A stretch of 64,000 bases of DNA from Rhizophlyctis rosea (GCA_027596075.1 JADGJC010000022.1:1-64000); one strand, 5' to 3'. Shown: positions 1 through 12,050, counted from the stretch's first letter. Translations and numbers: made by a program. Notes: generated from the letters alone by a model not told the origin.

Positions 1-1016
1 TGGAGGGTGCCAACTGAGGCTGCAAGCGACAGTTGGTGATGATGGCTGAACAAGGAGTGGGCGGGAAAGTGCAGTTGGCGACGGTGTAAAAGACGGAACA
101 CAAAATACAACCTGAGGGCAGCCTGCTGTGACTTTGGTAGAGGATGTGTCCAAGATGTATCGAAGAAGCAGTGGTGATGTTATTCACCACCCAAATAATG
201 CTAGCAGCTATCAATGTCAGAATATGATTGCAAGCTGCGAGCGTAACCAGCAATGGTTGATCCTTTTCTTAGCGCATGATGATGGGTGGTGGATCAATTG
301 CCTCTTTGCCCTCCTGCAGCCTCCCCCTTTCCCTCAGCCACATGTGGGGGCGTATGTATTCGCGATTTGCGTGACTATGCATTGCTGACTATTATTGGAT
401 CAGCCAATCATTGAGAGTCCCGTGCCACTGCTACGCCACATCACAGGCCTCGACCATCACACGATGGTGGAAGTCTGCCTGCAGGCAAGGACAGGGGTAC
501 GAAGACATAACTAACGCCGTTTATTCCTACAATATCTGCATACCCGCAACATCACATTCCCATCGGCATACTCAAAGTCCGTGACATCAAACCTTAGGGA
601 GATTAACACATTCCGGATCCGGAAGGTGCTATTGCCACCTAAACTAAGCCACCACTCTATGGCTCACTCGAGTGATTTCCGGTCAGGATTCCAAGCCGGC
701 AAGGTTGGCTGTCAGCAAGATTTGATGTCACGGACTTTCACCAGCCTCCTCATCCATGCTGCAAAAGATTGGTAAGTTCTCTATTCCATCACCAATGACG
801 CGAATGCAAAACTCAAAGCGCGTCTTTCAAGCCACCACCACCCTCGCTTACATGTTACACAAATGGTCCACAGTCGGAAGGTGCCCTCTCTTGAGTCTTG
901 ACGAGAATTTTTGGAACATGCCACGCAAGCCTGTGCCACAACAAAGCAACTGTGCCTCGGGCGGTGCCACTGATGCAAGTGCATCCCAACCAGCCCTCAA
1001 CGCAGTTCAACAACAC
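1..1016. other. gene-free stretch
   Basis: I see no gene here. Short open frames exist on both strands but none has a recognisable domain, a plausible splice continuation or the codon pattern of the confirmed genes. Confidence 0.5.
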
Positions 1017-1110
1017 GGCCTGATAGTACACTTGGTAACTACCACTTCAAACTACACTGTTCATGTAACGGAGTTGTTGAATCGCCCCGGTTCGAATCCG
1101 GGTCAGGCCA
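1017..1110 (+). tRNA. tRNA-like sequence, isotype unassigned
   Basis: A perfect 7-bp acceptor stem (GGCCTGA at 1017-1023 with TCAGGCC near 1103-1109), a 5-bp T stem around a TTCGAAT loop (perfect B box) and a near-consensus A box (TAGTACACTTGG) are visible. The distance between the D arm and T arm is about 20 nt too long for an intron-less class I tRNA. A stem ACTTC/GGAGT would leave a 14-nt intron, but the loop then lacks the invariant U33. It may be an intron-containing tRNA, a degenerate tRNA or the head of a tRNA-derived repeat. Confidence 0.35.
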
Positions 1111-2424
1111 CTGACATGTTGATCAGATCATTGGTTTTTCTGTCTCGGAAATCATCAATCAGATTGACTGGACTTTGAAACCTTTTGTTGGACGCGTCAG
1201 ATCCATCAGGCGTCTTGAACATAGCACTCTCTAAGAGCCGAGCTCGGCAAAACTCAGGAAGGGGATGGAAACGATTGTTGGAAGGTAATACCGTGAGTTA
1301 CATTGGTTGCCGTTGATGACTTGATTAGTTTCAATTGAATCTATGCACGTCGCTTTTATTCGGCAATGCACATTCGCTTTCATGAGGTCCAATAATGCCA
1401 GCAAACAGTCACAGCTGTAAGGGCGTTCAAGTCTCTACTCCGTATCATTGCGACAACATCCACCTATGGTAATGAACCGTCATTACAAGGGTAAGGCAAA
1501 TAGTGATAGTCTCAGCAATTATGAGAAACCCAAAGATTTACAACACTGAATCCGCGAATGAGCAAAATGATGAAAAAGTCAGAATATGGGGTAAGCTAGT
1601 GAATAACCCTTCCACCCTTCCCCACCACAAATGACGCGTTCGCGATGGAATCCCTGATATATGAACCGGGACCACAAATTGCCCGAGCAATCAAGCCTCA
1701 AATGGCGGCATTGCACCAAACACGTGACATTTCCTCCCGGATATTGCAGCCAATCGTGACGCGTCGAGCTAATTTTTGGTTCACGCAAGGCGGACACCGG
1801 AATGCTATGTCGTACAATGTGGTCCAACACGGGTCTCGCTCTCCGCGAGTTTCCTCTCTGTCTCTCAACTTTCCCATCAACCCCACTCTCACTCTCCTAC
1901 GCTTTTGTAGAAACATCGGAACCGGCTTGACGCTAACCACAAAAAAAAACCGGGCACCGTTCCATAATCTCCTATCCCGTATTGTCTTCCATTCATCTTC
2001 GTGGGCTGGGTTTCATTACCGTTGACTCGGGGCACCTGTAAGTATCGACAGTGGAGCCTCGCCATTTCGTTCGGACAACGGGGAAATATCGAAGGTTTTT
2101 GGGTTCGATCAATCTCGGGAGAAGAAATTGGTCGTCCCTATCAAGGAGCAGCTCTGAAACCCCACCCACGCCTGGGTGGAGCACACCGGGAGCTGAGCAA
2201 AACGAGGGGGTTCAAACCAGAAATTCCTGCCAGTGGTCCATCGAACCCGAGATATAGGAAACATCAAAAGCCTACCACCACAGAAAATCTGTCATCTCTT
2301 CGTTCTTCATAAAAAGGAGCCCCATCCTCCGAACCCTTCTTGTCTGGCTGATTGCTCTTCTCAATCCCTCTCTGAACCTCTTCATTTCCTTTTGTTTACA
2401 AAGGATAGTCTAATAGAATAAGTG
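1111..2424. other. gene-free stretch and ferroxidase 5' region
   Basis: No gene is supported. A TATA-like CATAAAAAGG at about 2309-2318 lies roughly 110 bp before the ferroxidase ATG and could be its core promoter. I did not find a clear iron-responsive GATA site. Confidence 0.4.
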
Positions 2425-4517
2425 ATGCTCGCATCGGCCATAACATCTATTCTCGCCCTCGCCATCGCGGTGAAGGGCGCGGTGCGCACATATGATTTTG
2501 AGATTGGATACGTCCAGAATGTGACGGCGGATGACCAACAGGCGAGGAGGGTTATTGGTGTTAATGGGAAATGGCCGTAAGTTGGTGAATTGATGGCACG
2601 GTTTGGCTGGATTGTATATTCATGATTGTTTGGGTGTCTGTAGTCCACCGCCTATCGAAGCATGGGTTAACGATACTGTTGTTATCAATGTGGTATGTTA
2701 ACTGTGTCTTGTCCTTTCCGTCCCATGTATGCGGGGGGTGATAGAAATCATTGTTGACGTTGTCCTGTTTAGAAAAACTCTCTAGATGTTCAAACCGGGC
2801 TTCACTCTCATGGTATTTTCCAAAACGGAACGAACTGGATGGACGGGGCGGTGGGCGTTACGCAATGGTTGGTTATTCTTGTCGCCTTGTATTGTCTTGA
2901 TTACATGGTATTCTGACTAGGTGAAACTCTTCAGTGGTATCCCGCCAGGCCAATCATATACCTATAAATATAATATCACCCAGCACGGAACATACTGGTA
3001 CCACTCCCACTTCATGGGCCAATACGTCGACGGTCTACGAGCTCCCTTGATTCTCCACCCTGCACAAGAGGCCTACCAATACGATGGAGACTACACCATC
3101 GTCGTTTCCGGTACGTCTCTTCACAGGAGGACGCATACTCTCATTGCATCCGAAGAATCTCATCACATCCCCCAAATCCCACACCAGACTGGTATTTCCA
3201 AGAATACCAAGAAATCATGAAATGGTTCTTCGACCTCTACAACCCCACCGGGATCGAACCCTCCCCAGACTCCGGCACTCTCCACGTCCTCAACAACGGC
3301 ACATACGTCGACTCCAAAACCCTCACCTTCACCCCCGGCAAAACCTACCGCATCCGATTCATCAACACCTCTGCGTTCGCCATGTTCCACGTCGGCATCT
3401 CCGGCCACGACATGGAGATCATTGAAGTGGATGGTGTGGATGTTAACCGGACGAGCAGTAAAGGGTTTGATATGACGATTGCGCAGCGGTATTCGGTGTT
3501 GGTGAAGGCTAGGAATGATACGACGATGAATTTCAATGTTCATGCTGATATGGATACGAGTGTTTTTTCGCCTTTGATGGAGACTTTGAAGTTTAGTGAG
3601 TGTTTCAAGGTGTCACACAGTTACAAAAGTAAACCGAACCATCAACTTACACAATCTACCCCCCAGACATGACCATCCCCATCGTCTACAACACCTCCGC
3701 CCCCACAACCACCGAAGTCCCCACATGGGACACAACAGACGACCTCACCCTTCAACCCCTCCTAATCGAAGCCTCCGCCGAACCCGACGTATCCCACGAC
3801 ATCGTCGCCAGCATGGCCGTAATGACCGACGGCCTCCCCCGCGCCCAATTCAACGACATCTCCTACGTCATGCCCCCCGTCCCCTCCGTCCTCTCAGCCC
3901 TCACAACCGGCGCCGACGCCAACAACAGCGCTATCTACGGCCGCCAAACGAACGCCGTCGTACTCCCGCATAACGCTATGATCCAACTTGTTGTGAACAA
4001 TAATGATGGTGGACCCCATCCGTTCCATTTACATGGACATGTGTTCCAGATTATGAATCGGTCGGAATCGTTTTATGATCCTAATGTACCGCTACCACCA
4101 AACCCTAACCCCGTCCGCCGCGACACGGTCTTCATCCCTCCGTTCGGCTCCGTCGTCCTCCGTTACCGCGCCGACAACCCCGGCGTATGGCTCTTCCACT
4201 GCCACATCCAATGGCACATGGATCAGGGTCTCGTCATGGTCATGGTCGAGGCACCCGACGTCTTCCAACAACGATCCAGTAACAACGTTCCCTCCTATCT
4301 GACGGATCAGTGCAAGGCTTTGGGGAAACCTGTCAGTGGGAATGCGGCGGGGAAACAGGGGTTGGATTTGAGCGGGGCGCCGGAGGGTCCGTATATGTTG
4401 CCGGATGGTTTTGTGACGACGAAGGCGAAGGTTGGGTTGGCGTTTACGATTTTGAGTGCGGTGATGGGGTTGGGGGTTGTTTGGTGGTTTGGGCAGACTA
4501 ATTTGAAGCAGGATTAG
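2425..4517 (+). CDS. FET3: Fet3-type multicopper ferroxidase
   Basis: The predicted product oxidises Fe(II) at the cell surface for high-affinity uptake. Exons by frame: 2425-2576, 2644-2692, 2773-2867, 2935-3110, 3188-3595 and 3667-4517. A signal peptide begins MLASAITSILALAIAV. The N-terminal copper motifs are LHSHG and WYHSH; the C-terminal ones are HPFHLHGH and HCHIQWHMDQGL. A C-terminal membrane segment (VGLAFTILSAVMGLGVVWWF) is followed by a very short tail, the Fet3 arrangement rather than that of a secreted laccase. NPTGIEP matches the place where Fet3 carries an iron-site glutamate, which is family knowledge. The first T2/T3 motif is HSHG where Fet3 has HFHG. Intron 3 (2868-2934) starts with an unusual GTTGGT donor. 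No Ftr1 iron permease lies nearby, although many fungi pair the two genes. A membrane-anchored laccase is the alternative. Confidence 0.9.
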
Positions 4518-5433
4518 ATCTAGACGATGGATGTCTTGTATTAATTATGTGGGTTGGATTGGGCTTATTATTTAGTGTTTTATATTGTATGATGTTGTTT
4601 CTACTTGTTTTTTATAATAGTCGGATTGGGTTTTTGCCATACGAGGGCGTTTCGATGGTGTTGAATATGGTCTGACGCGTAGTATTTTGTGTGTACAATC
4701 AGCATGCCACTTGTGATATGCATCGGTATGTCTTGGCAGGAGTTGAACCTGCGCTACCGTAAATGGTTGCCTGCAAAGCAGAGACCAAAAAAGAAAGAGA
4801 AGTGACGTCTCGGAACCAGAGACGGGGGACCACCGCGTGAACAACGGCCAAACTTGTATCCCCAAAAAGATGCTCTCCCGGAAACGAAGAGAGACTTGAG
4901 TAGTTAACCCAAAACTGACAGCCTCATAGCAACCCAAAGCGACAAAACGTGCAGTTATCTCCCATTGGTGAGTTTCCCAGGAACCTTCGGCTGGCGCATA
5001 CGCTCAACCCACCCTTCGGTATGTGGCGACATGTGGAGCTTTGTGGCGTTTCGGTGACGCAGACGCAATTGGATTGCCGCCCCGGTTACTTGCCGTGTTC
5101 GGCGAAGTCCGCCAACCAAGACTCCTTAAGGCTCGGGTTAGCCTTTGGGGCAATATGCAGCGCGCAACCGCGAGGCTCGGACTAGCCAAGTTGAAACGTG
5201 ATGCGGGAGGATGGAGGACTAAGCAATCTAGAATGGGAAGAATTTATACTTGTGCAGGCACTCCACTGTGAAGCCCCCAAGTTTGCTGAGCTTGCAGTTT
5301 GTCGGATACCATCACCGACCGGAACCGTCCTAAATCGGCTCGGGCTAGCCTATGAGTAAGAGCCTTCAGCGAGGAGAGACCCTCGCAATCGGCCATTGCA
5401 GCTCCTCTTGAAAATAACAGATTTGCCCAATAG
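4518..5433. other. intergenic stretch with a thrice-repeated 14-bp motif
   Basis: No gene is supported. A near-palindromic motif of the form GGCTCGGNNTAGCC occurs at 5130-5143, 5174-5187 and 5337-5350. A perfect 6-bp hairpin (CGTCTC/GAGACG) lies near 4806-4824. The role of either is unknown. Confidence 0.4.
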
Positions 5434-5872
5434 TTCCGCGATAAGATTGTGCACGTCGCTTACAGTGAAGCATCCACACCAGCATCAACACTTCTCGCCA
5501 ATTACCAAGCTGGTCTTATCCAGTCAATGTCGGATGACAAGCTGGCTGACGCATTGTTTGACAGCCTAGAGTCTGCCCTACCATACATTACCGAACTCGA
5601 CGAAAACTGGGCGGAACGCTGTCGAAACAGAGCTCAAGGAAAGTCTCCCGGCATATTGAAGTCCAAACCCAAACGAAGCCTTTCCGGCGTGTTGGGGTAG
5701 GTACATTCCCTGGTATAAATAGCAGGTGCTCAACATGTCCACTAACAAGCCATCCATCTCCTCCAGCACACTTAGTGACACTTTACTTTGCGAAGGGAAC
5801 CCAAAGTTCAAGAGTTCGGTAGCGGGAATGAGCAAACTCTTGATGACGGCGTATCATGGAAAGGAAAGGTGA
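5434..5872 (+). CDS. possible small gene, 3' part, unknown product
   Basis: Two frames join cleanly across a plausible intron (5697-5766, GTAGGT...CCAG). The joined reading runs from FRDKIVHVAYSEASTP through SVAGMSKLLMTAYHGKE to a TGA at 5870-5872. The upstream side opens directly after CAATAG, which could be a splice acceptor, but I could not find a convincing first exon with an ATG. The segment LANYQAGLIQSMSDDKLADA looks helical and acidic; no family was recognised. It could be a real short gene or a chance pair of open frames. Confidence 0.3.
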
Positions 5873-6549
5873 CCCCAACGACGGCGATCACAGAGTTTTA
5901 TGCTGGGATTTGGCGCTTAAGATCACCAAACGGGATTGGGCTGAGAGAGGGTTGGATTTTGATGAGTAGAAACAATACCTGGACTTGGGGGAGAACGTTT
6001 GATGGAGCTGTGTTTCGTGGATGTAAATTTGTGCTGTATTAGGTAGACTCTGGTATATTATCTCTGAAGTTCGAGAGAGATCAACTTGGGAGCATTCCCT
6101 GGACGAGCTGTATGTACAGAACTGGCTCTAACGATTCCGCCAAGTCTAACAATTTTAGTGCGACAACAAGCGCAATATGGTTTCAAGCTTTCTCTGGCTC
6201 TGTTTCGCGCTTGCGGTTTATATTCATGATGTAGGCATTAAGTGCATTCGAAATGTAAACCGGCATGCCCTATAAATCAACTTCAGTCGGCTCTCAAAAG
6301 GATGGGAACCCATAAGTTCATTAAACCAAATGCGGTCAAATGAGGGCGTGCCCAGGCTCGCCTTCCTTGGCAAACCCGTTCAATCAAGGCTTATTATTAC
6401 CTCTTCCACAATTTCAAGTTCCTCATCCTACACAAGAAAGAAACGCAGGGACAAAGGCCCAGAGTCGGTCAGCAACCGTGACGACAAGCAGGCTCCGGCA
6501 GCTACCTCGCTCCCTCGCAAGAAGCTAGTAACAATACAACGCCGCAATT
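5873..6549. other. intergenic, nothing recognised
   Basis: No gene, RNA or repeat was recognised. The right end is the 5' flank of the F-box gene at 6550. Confidence 0.4.
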
Positions 6550-8151
6550 ATGTCACCCGTCACAAACCCAAAAGTCATTCACCTCCTTCCGCAAGAAATT
6601 CTCGACCCCATCTTCCTCTCCCTCTGCCCTCCCACACTTTTCAAGTGTGAGGCTGTCTGCAAAAGTTGGAACCAATACCTCCGTCACACCATTTACAGAC
6701 AGCTCTTGTTAAGTCGCTTCCATTCAGGGTGTCTGCCCAAACTTTTGCCACACGAGACATGGAAGGACGTTTTAGCCATATGGTGGTCGTGGGAAAGGGA
6801 GCCGTTCAAGCTGATACCGGATGGACAGACTCAATGGGGCCGGAAGTGGAGTGGGACCGTTGTGGATGGGGTGGAGTTTGGGACAGAGGAAGATTTCCAA
6901 AAACTCATTAGCGCCGATGTTGGTCAAAAGCTCGTCCTCACGGGTGCATTTGATGGAAATCGTGAAAACAGGCTTTTCCATGGGGAGTGGTGTTGGGATA
7001 ATGGGGATTCATATCACCGTAAGTGAAACAAGAAGAGATAGCGGAAGATAGCACCATGGGCATCCCCAATAAACAAACATGCTTGTGCAGACTCGGACTT
7101 GACTCACATCATCACCCCCACCACTCCCAAACTGGGTCCCGGTCCATCCCCAAACCAAAAAGTCTTTTACCCTCCTTCAGACTCCACCCGCTCCGACTTT
7201 CTCATCCAAGCTGAGTACGACGAATCCCACTTCTCCCACTCCTACCGCCTCATCTCCATCACCAACCCCCTTACCAACATTCTCATCCCCCGACTTTGCA
7301 ATTCCCCTCTTGCAATCCATATTGTCGGATCCATCTGTGCCATCAATCCCGCATGGAGGGAAAACTATGGAACAGCAATATACGATATCCTCCATAATGA
7401 TAGCGAAGATCTGAAGAGATTCACGCCGCTCAAAATACAGTCGAAACCACGAGAAGTGCCCCACATAATCCCTGGAACAACCCACACCCTTGTCTTGCGG
7501 CTGTTCCTGCCTGCAGTAATGCTGACGCACAACGAGACCATGGTAGTATACGAAGCACAGCAAGATAGCAACGAGTACAAACCACGCACCACGACCCTCC
7601 TTCGCATCCAAGACAACAAAATCCTTGCAACGTGTCCCGCATTATGGGACGGTATCGTCGGACACGGATGTTCACTCTTCTACCACGAATTCGCACTGTC
7701 GCGCACACACCTTATCGTCACTTCCCATTCCCGCGGCGCTGTCTACGACCTCCTGACGTTCAGGCAAGTTTGTGCATTCCCGACAATGGTGAATGAGTCG
7801 CCGTCAGAGTTTGCTATTACGCGGCCGATGGTGACGGAAGATGGGGGGTTGCTGTATGTTGCGGAGGATTGGCAGGATGTTGTGGATAGGGAGGATGGGG
7901 ATGAGGAGCCGGTGAATTGGTGTTGGGTTCATGATCCTAGGTTGAGGAGGAGGGTTAGGATTGATTTGCCGAAGGTTGGGCGGTATATGATGGTTGTTGG
8001 GAAGGTGTTGAAGCGGGGACAAAGTGGGATGGAGGGAGTGGGTGGTGAGGAGAAGTGGTTCTTGAAGGAGATTGAGGTAGGAGGGGATGGGGTGAGGAGG
8101 ATTGGGGTGTGTGTTGTGGGAGAATATGAAAAACAGCCGGCGGACATCTGA
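6550..8151 (+). CDS. F-box protein with unknown C-terminal domain
   Basis: This is a probable substrate adaptor of an SCF ubiquitin ligase. Exons are 6550-7018 and 7091-8151, with a clean GTAAGT...GCAG intron splitting a His codon. The protein is about 509 aa. Residues 8-50 form an F-box: LLPQEILDPIFLSLCPPTLF followed by VCKSWNQYLR. The rest, about 450 residues, has no motif I recognise. It contains blocks of the type SGTVVDGVEFGTEEDFQKLI and LIVTSHSRGAVYDLLTF that resemble beta-propeller F-box proteins, but clear repeats were not seen. The ATG at 6550 is the first in frame and lies just before the F-box. Neighbours give no functional clue. The F-box is certain; the target is unknown. Confidence 0.8.
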
Positions 8152-9599
8152 AGGGGGTTAGACCTGAGTGACCTGCACTGATGTGCTTCACGGCCATCAT
8201 AAACTAGTGATGTACGCAAACATATAATCCGAAGTATATGGCACAAGAGGCGAATTTGATTGCGATATCGGGTGCCGTGCCGTCACTGTCACGCTGGGGG
8301 TTAAAACCTCCTGACGTTCCAATTCTCTCAAGAGGAGATATCTGCAGTGGCCGAAGGCTCTAACGACCATAATTTGCTGGACATGCAGCAAATTCAATGA
8401 CATTGAAATGAATACAATGCAATTCGGCGATAGCCCCTACTCTGCTTTTCAAAGTGCAGACAGGTATAGATTCTTTCTGCGTCGGACTGGTAGTTATAAT
8501 ATCATTTCACAAAGACGTGCATTACGTGAGGATGATGATTGACGGAAAATGACGAGGATCCTAAGTATTGATCTTGATCAAGAAGGTAAGCTTGTCCCCT
8601 AGGTCTTGAGGTGAAAGGTCCACCCCCCTAGTTCTTGCAAGTAGGAGCAATCGGCAACCCACCGATCCTCACGGCTCTTGCGTGTAACAACACCACAAGG
8701 GAATCGGCGAGGTTGGCGGCTACAAGCAAAAAGCTTGCGCACGCTATGCAGTCGGACCTAGTCTTCAGGAAGGAAGTAAAGGAACCAAGGAAATGACACC
8801 ACATCCGTAGAGTCAAATTTGTGTGTAGGTGGGACGAAGGTGCAGTAACAAGACTGGTGATAGGCATCATTAGAGCTCGACAGTCGCGGGTAGTATCGTT
8901 GGCGGCTATGCTGTATCCCACTGACGGCAGGCTGCCAATATTTATTCTAACGAAAGAAACGAAGTGAACCTCACTTTCGTGGGATGCATAATGCAACATG
9001 AATATAATGCAAGGCATACAATGAGAGGGAAAGAGGGTGAGGATGGGAGAGAAAGAGAGAGAGACATGATTAGGCTACAGGATTGGAGACTTTTGAGACT
9101 GCACTCCAACAGACGCTGGAGGGCCAAACAAGGCCGACCTACGCTAGAGGTTTTAACCCCTTGAAACACCCAACTCGAGCCGGATTGTAGCGGACGGCCG
9201 ATCCGTGCAGCAATCCAGACAAACTTTCACCCAAGACAACCAGCTACAAGAAACCTGAACATACTCGTGGAGGCTAAAAGGCTAACGTGTGTCAGAGGTT
9301 ATGCCCCGCAACACTCAAAAGAAGAGACAAAAGCTTCAGCAGAAGTCAAAGACAGCATGACGAGGACGAGCTCCTTTCGTTCCGACAGAGTGCGGAGAAG
9401 CCTTTACTAAACGCGACACACTTGCCCATGACCTTCTTTCGCCAAAGTACTAACAGCACGGGTCAACCGTTCCCCGCAAGGAAAGGTGTGAGCTGTTTTC
9501 CACCCACACAAGATCAACAAACTCAGATGGCCATTGGTACACTTGCAAAACTGTTCCGAACAATTGGCCAGCTACCCACACCCAGCTTGAAATGATCAA
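8152..9599. other. gene-free stretch
   Basis: No supported gene. Open frames on the minus strand near 8628-9017 and 8942-9169 lack domains and splice partners. The sequence looks like ordinary intergenic DNA leading into the repeats from 9600. Confidence 0.4.
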
Positions 9600-9600
9600 A

Positions 9601-9845
9601 GCACGTCAGGTGCTCCGAAAAAGGCAGCAACCATCAGACTCTTGGGAGAGGGCTGTGAACCGTCACCCTTCCCCGGCACCATGATAGAATAAGTATCCCA
9701 CTCAACCCTTCGAGCTCAAACCGGAACACCGTCGGCACCACTCTCCTTTCATTTGCGTGTCATCCCCAGAGGTTGCCATCTCCGACTCACCACCCGTTGT
9801 AGCAAGAAGAACCTTAACGAACACACTAGCTACGCAAGTCGACTA
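9601..9845 (+). repeat. diverged dispersed repeat, copy A
   Basis: Starts with CACGTCAGGTGCTCCGAAAA and shares ordered blocks with 11327-11545: GAGAGGGCTGTGA/GAAGAGGGCTGTGA, TCACCCTTCC, CCACTCTCCTTT/CTACTCTCCTTT, TTGCGTG and AAGACAC/GAACAC. The two copies are the same orientation and clearly diverged. No coding capacity is evident, so the class of element is unknown. Confidence 0.6.
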
Positions 9846-10696
9846 AACATTTTGTATTCTTGACGGCCTCTGAAGGTGGGCCTCAGTCTTGATGGCCTCA
9901 TTGAACGCCGGAGGAGACAACCTGCCAAAGCAACGCAGAATCAGTCCTTGGCAAGAAATTGGGCGGCCAAGTCAGGAAGAACCGCTAGGATGACACATCA
10001 TGCGCTCCAAAAAGGTAGCTAACCACGTTGTTTCGGGCAAATACTCATCCATTATTATCCTTCATCCTCTTTCCACCCTATTTCTCCCTCCTCCGTCGTC
10101 CTTCGTCCTCCTCCTCCTTCTTCCACCACGTGTTTACAGGTTGGCGCGCCTCACCAGCCTCCACACCTCCCACCACCGGCCATCGCATGCGGCTTTGCCT
10201 GTTAACTGAATCGGTTGAGTAGCCTGTTCTCCTTTCTTTGGGCGGACAAGACAGGAAGGTACACTCGGATGATACACAAATGAAAGGGGAGCGGTGGCTT
10301 AGCCGGTGCCCAGGATCCGGACGGGGTGAGGTGGATAAAAAGGTACAGGGCCAGGGCCAGGACCCTTTCGAAAAACAGTCACACACAATTCTCATCTGTG
10401 GTGGAGGCCAGTATTCAGTTGGAGTTAAAACATTTGCGCTTTGGCACCCATGAGGCAGACTGTTATGTGCCTTCGCTAGCCAAGAACGATGAAGAGGTAT
10501 TACCAATTAACGCTCACGGACGTATTTGGAATGTATTTTGTTTCAAAGAATTACCGTCTCCCACTTGTCGAAGTGAACAACCAGCACCCTCATACACGAC
10601 CCAGACACACAACACACAACCAGTTTTTGATGGTCCATGGTGGGAGTCGAACCCACTAAAGCAACACCCCTCACCGCCAGTCAGTTCCATCTGATA

Positions 10697-10794
10697 CCCT
10701 TTCGGGCTTTGAACCCGTACTATGCCATGGGCCAACCTGACTGAGCTTGGCATATACCCTGAGTTGCTCAGCCAGGACCAGACTTCCGTAACAG
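10697..10794. repeat. 92-98 bp direct duplication, copy 1, tRNA-like
   Basis: Near-identical to 10849-10940: both contain CCCGTACTATGCCATGGGCC, then GAGCTTGGCATATACCCT and GTTGCTCAGCCAGGACCAGA. On the minus strand it reads as a T-arm-like hairpin (CGGG TTCAAAG CCCG) next to an A-box-like TGGCATAGTACGG, suggesting a tRNA-derived origin. Confidence 0.65.
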
Positions 10795-10848
10795 TGTAGC
10801 GGGAAGAAAACCAAAGGGTTTCCTCACTGCCCTTCACTTGCATCTAGT

Positions 10849-10940
10849 GCCCTTGCGGACTTTGACCCCGTACTATGCCATGGGCCAACCTGGAAGAGCT
10901 TGGCATATACCCTTAGTTGCTCAGCCAGGACCAGAATTCG
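10849..10940. repeat. 92-98 bp direct duplication, copy 2, tRNA-like
   Basis: Second copy of the segment at 10697-10794, about 150 bp downstream and in the same orientation, with scattered substitutions (for example ACTGAGCTT against GAAGAGCTT). Confidence 0.65.
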
Positions 10941-11326
10941 GATCGGGACATAGAGGGGAGCGCTCTATCCGTGACATGGACTTGTTTGTCGGTTGGAGCG
11001 TGTTGCTTGGGGTGAGCTTGGTTACGGTGAGGGTGGGAGTTGGAGGGTTATGTTGTCTTGGCTACAGTGTGGTGGTGCCGGAACTTGATGCTTGCTGGAC
11101 GGCGGGAAAATGACGGACGGAGGTTGGGCAAGGGAGGAGGTGGTGAAGGAAGGACGAAGGTGGTTGGGAGGAAAGGACCAAAAACGGGACTCGAGCGTGA
11201 GAGAAGGAAGGACCGAGCGTGAGAAATTGGACGGCCCATTAGGGCCCGGAAACCTGCTGGAGCCAAGTAAAATTAGTCCTCGAAGAGAAATACCGGATGA
11301 CGAGTAAGAGAGAAACACCAAGATGC

Positions 11327-11545
11327 CACGTCAGGTGCTCCGAAAAAGGCAGCGACCATATTTTGCGAAGAGGGCTGTGACTCCTCACCCTTCCAAGGGG
11401 GGCCTCATGGGTATCCGCTTTTTAGTTACCTCATCCCCCCCATCGAGATCATGGAAGACGCCTTGGCCACTACTCTCCTTTTTGTTTGCGTGACACCCCA
11501 GTAGAACCGTCTCTCACTCGTCACCCGAGAAGGAAACAGCAAGAC
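11327..11545 (+). repeat. diverged dispersed repeat, copy B
   Basis: Second copy of the element at 9601-9845. It begins with the same CACGTCAGGTGCTCCGAAAA and keeps the same order of short conserved blocks through CGTCACCCGAGAAGGAAACA. Confidence 0.6.
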
Positions 11546-12050
11546 ACTTAGCTGATATGGTATGGTCTTGAGTTCCACAGCCCTCGTTGGAGAGCTCGAG
11601 TTATCTGCCTGCAAGCGATTGGCAGAAATGAGAAAGGGGGTTGGTTGGAAAGGTGAGAGGGATGGAAAAGAGTTGAAAGCGAAGTCAAAGTGAAGGCAGA
11701 AAGCGAGGTCAAAGCGAAGTCGACAGGTCGACTACATGCAATGACGTGTCATGAGTAACCAGCTGATTGTCCATTGATTGATCTGAAACTTGATGGCTGT
11801 CACACAAACTCACCGTGTCACCCATCTCATCGGGACATGTGGCGTGGCTCAAGACATTGCAGTCTGTTGGTGGTGCTCCTTCCCTCACCCAGCTTCCCTC
11901 TCTCAAATTGTTGTTAACAATATCTGTATATCTCTTGCTTCTAAGCTGCCGGCAGGCTGACTGATCCCTACTCCCAGGGCTGGACCCGATACCATACTCA
12001 CATACACCGTGCTCAACTGCGCCAAACCTCTTCCTCACAACTCTCTCAAA

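Larger units (their letters stand above)
9846..12050. other. repeat-rich, gene-poor stretch
   Basis: Apart from the repeats listed separately, no gene was recognised. Between about 10620 and 10700 the minus strand carries a perfect T-arm (GTGGG TTCGACT CCCAC) and an imperfect acceptor pairing, so the stretch contains tRNA-like material. The last 500 bp are the 5' flank of TRP4. Confidence 0.4.

Noticed and set aside
4735..4790. Minus-strand T-arm-like hairpin with B box and a TTTGCAG loop resembling an alanine anticodon arm
   Set aside because: No acceptor partner or A box could be found and the variable region does not fit, so it is at most a chance or fragmentary tRNA-like sequence.
8628..9017. 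129-codon minus-strand frame
   Set aside because: No recognisable domain and no supporting features; probably chance.
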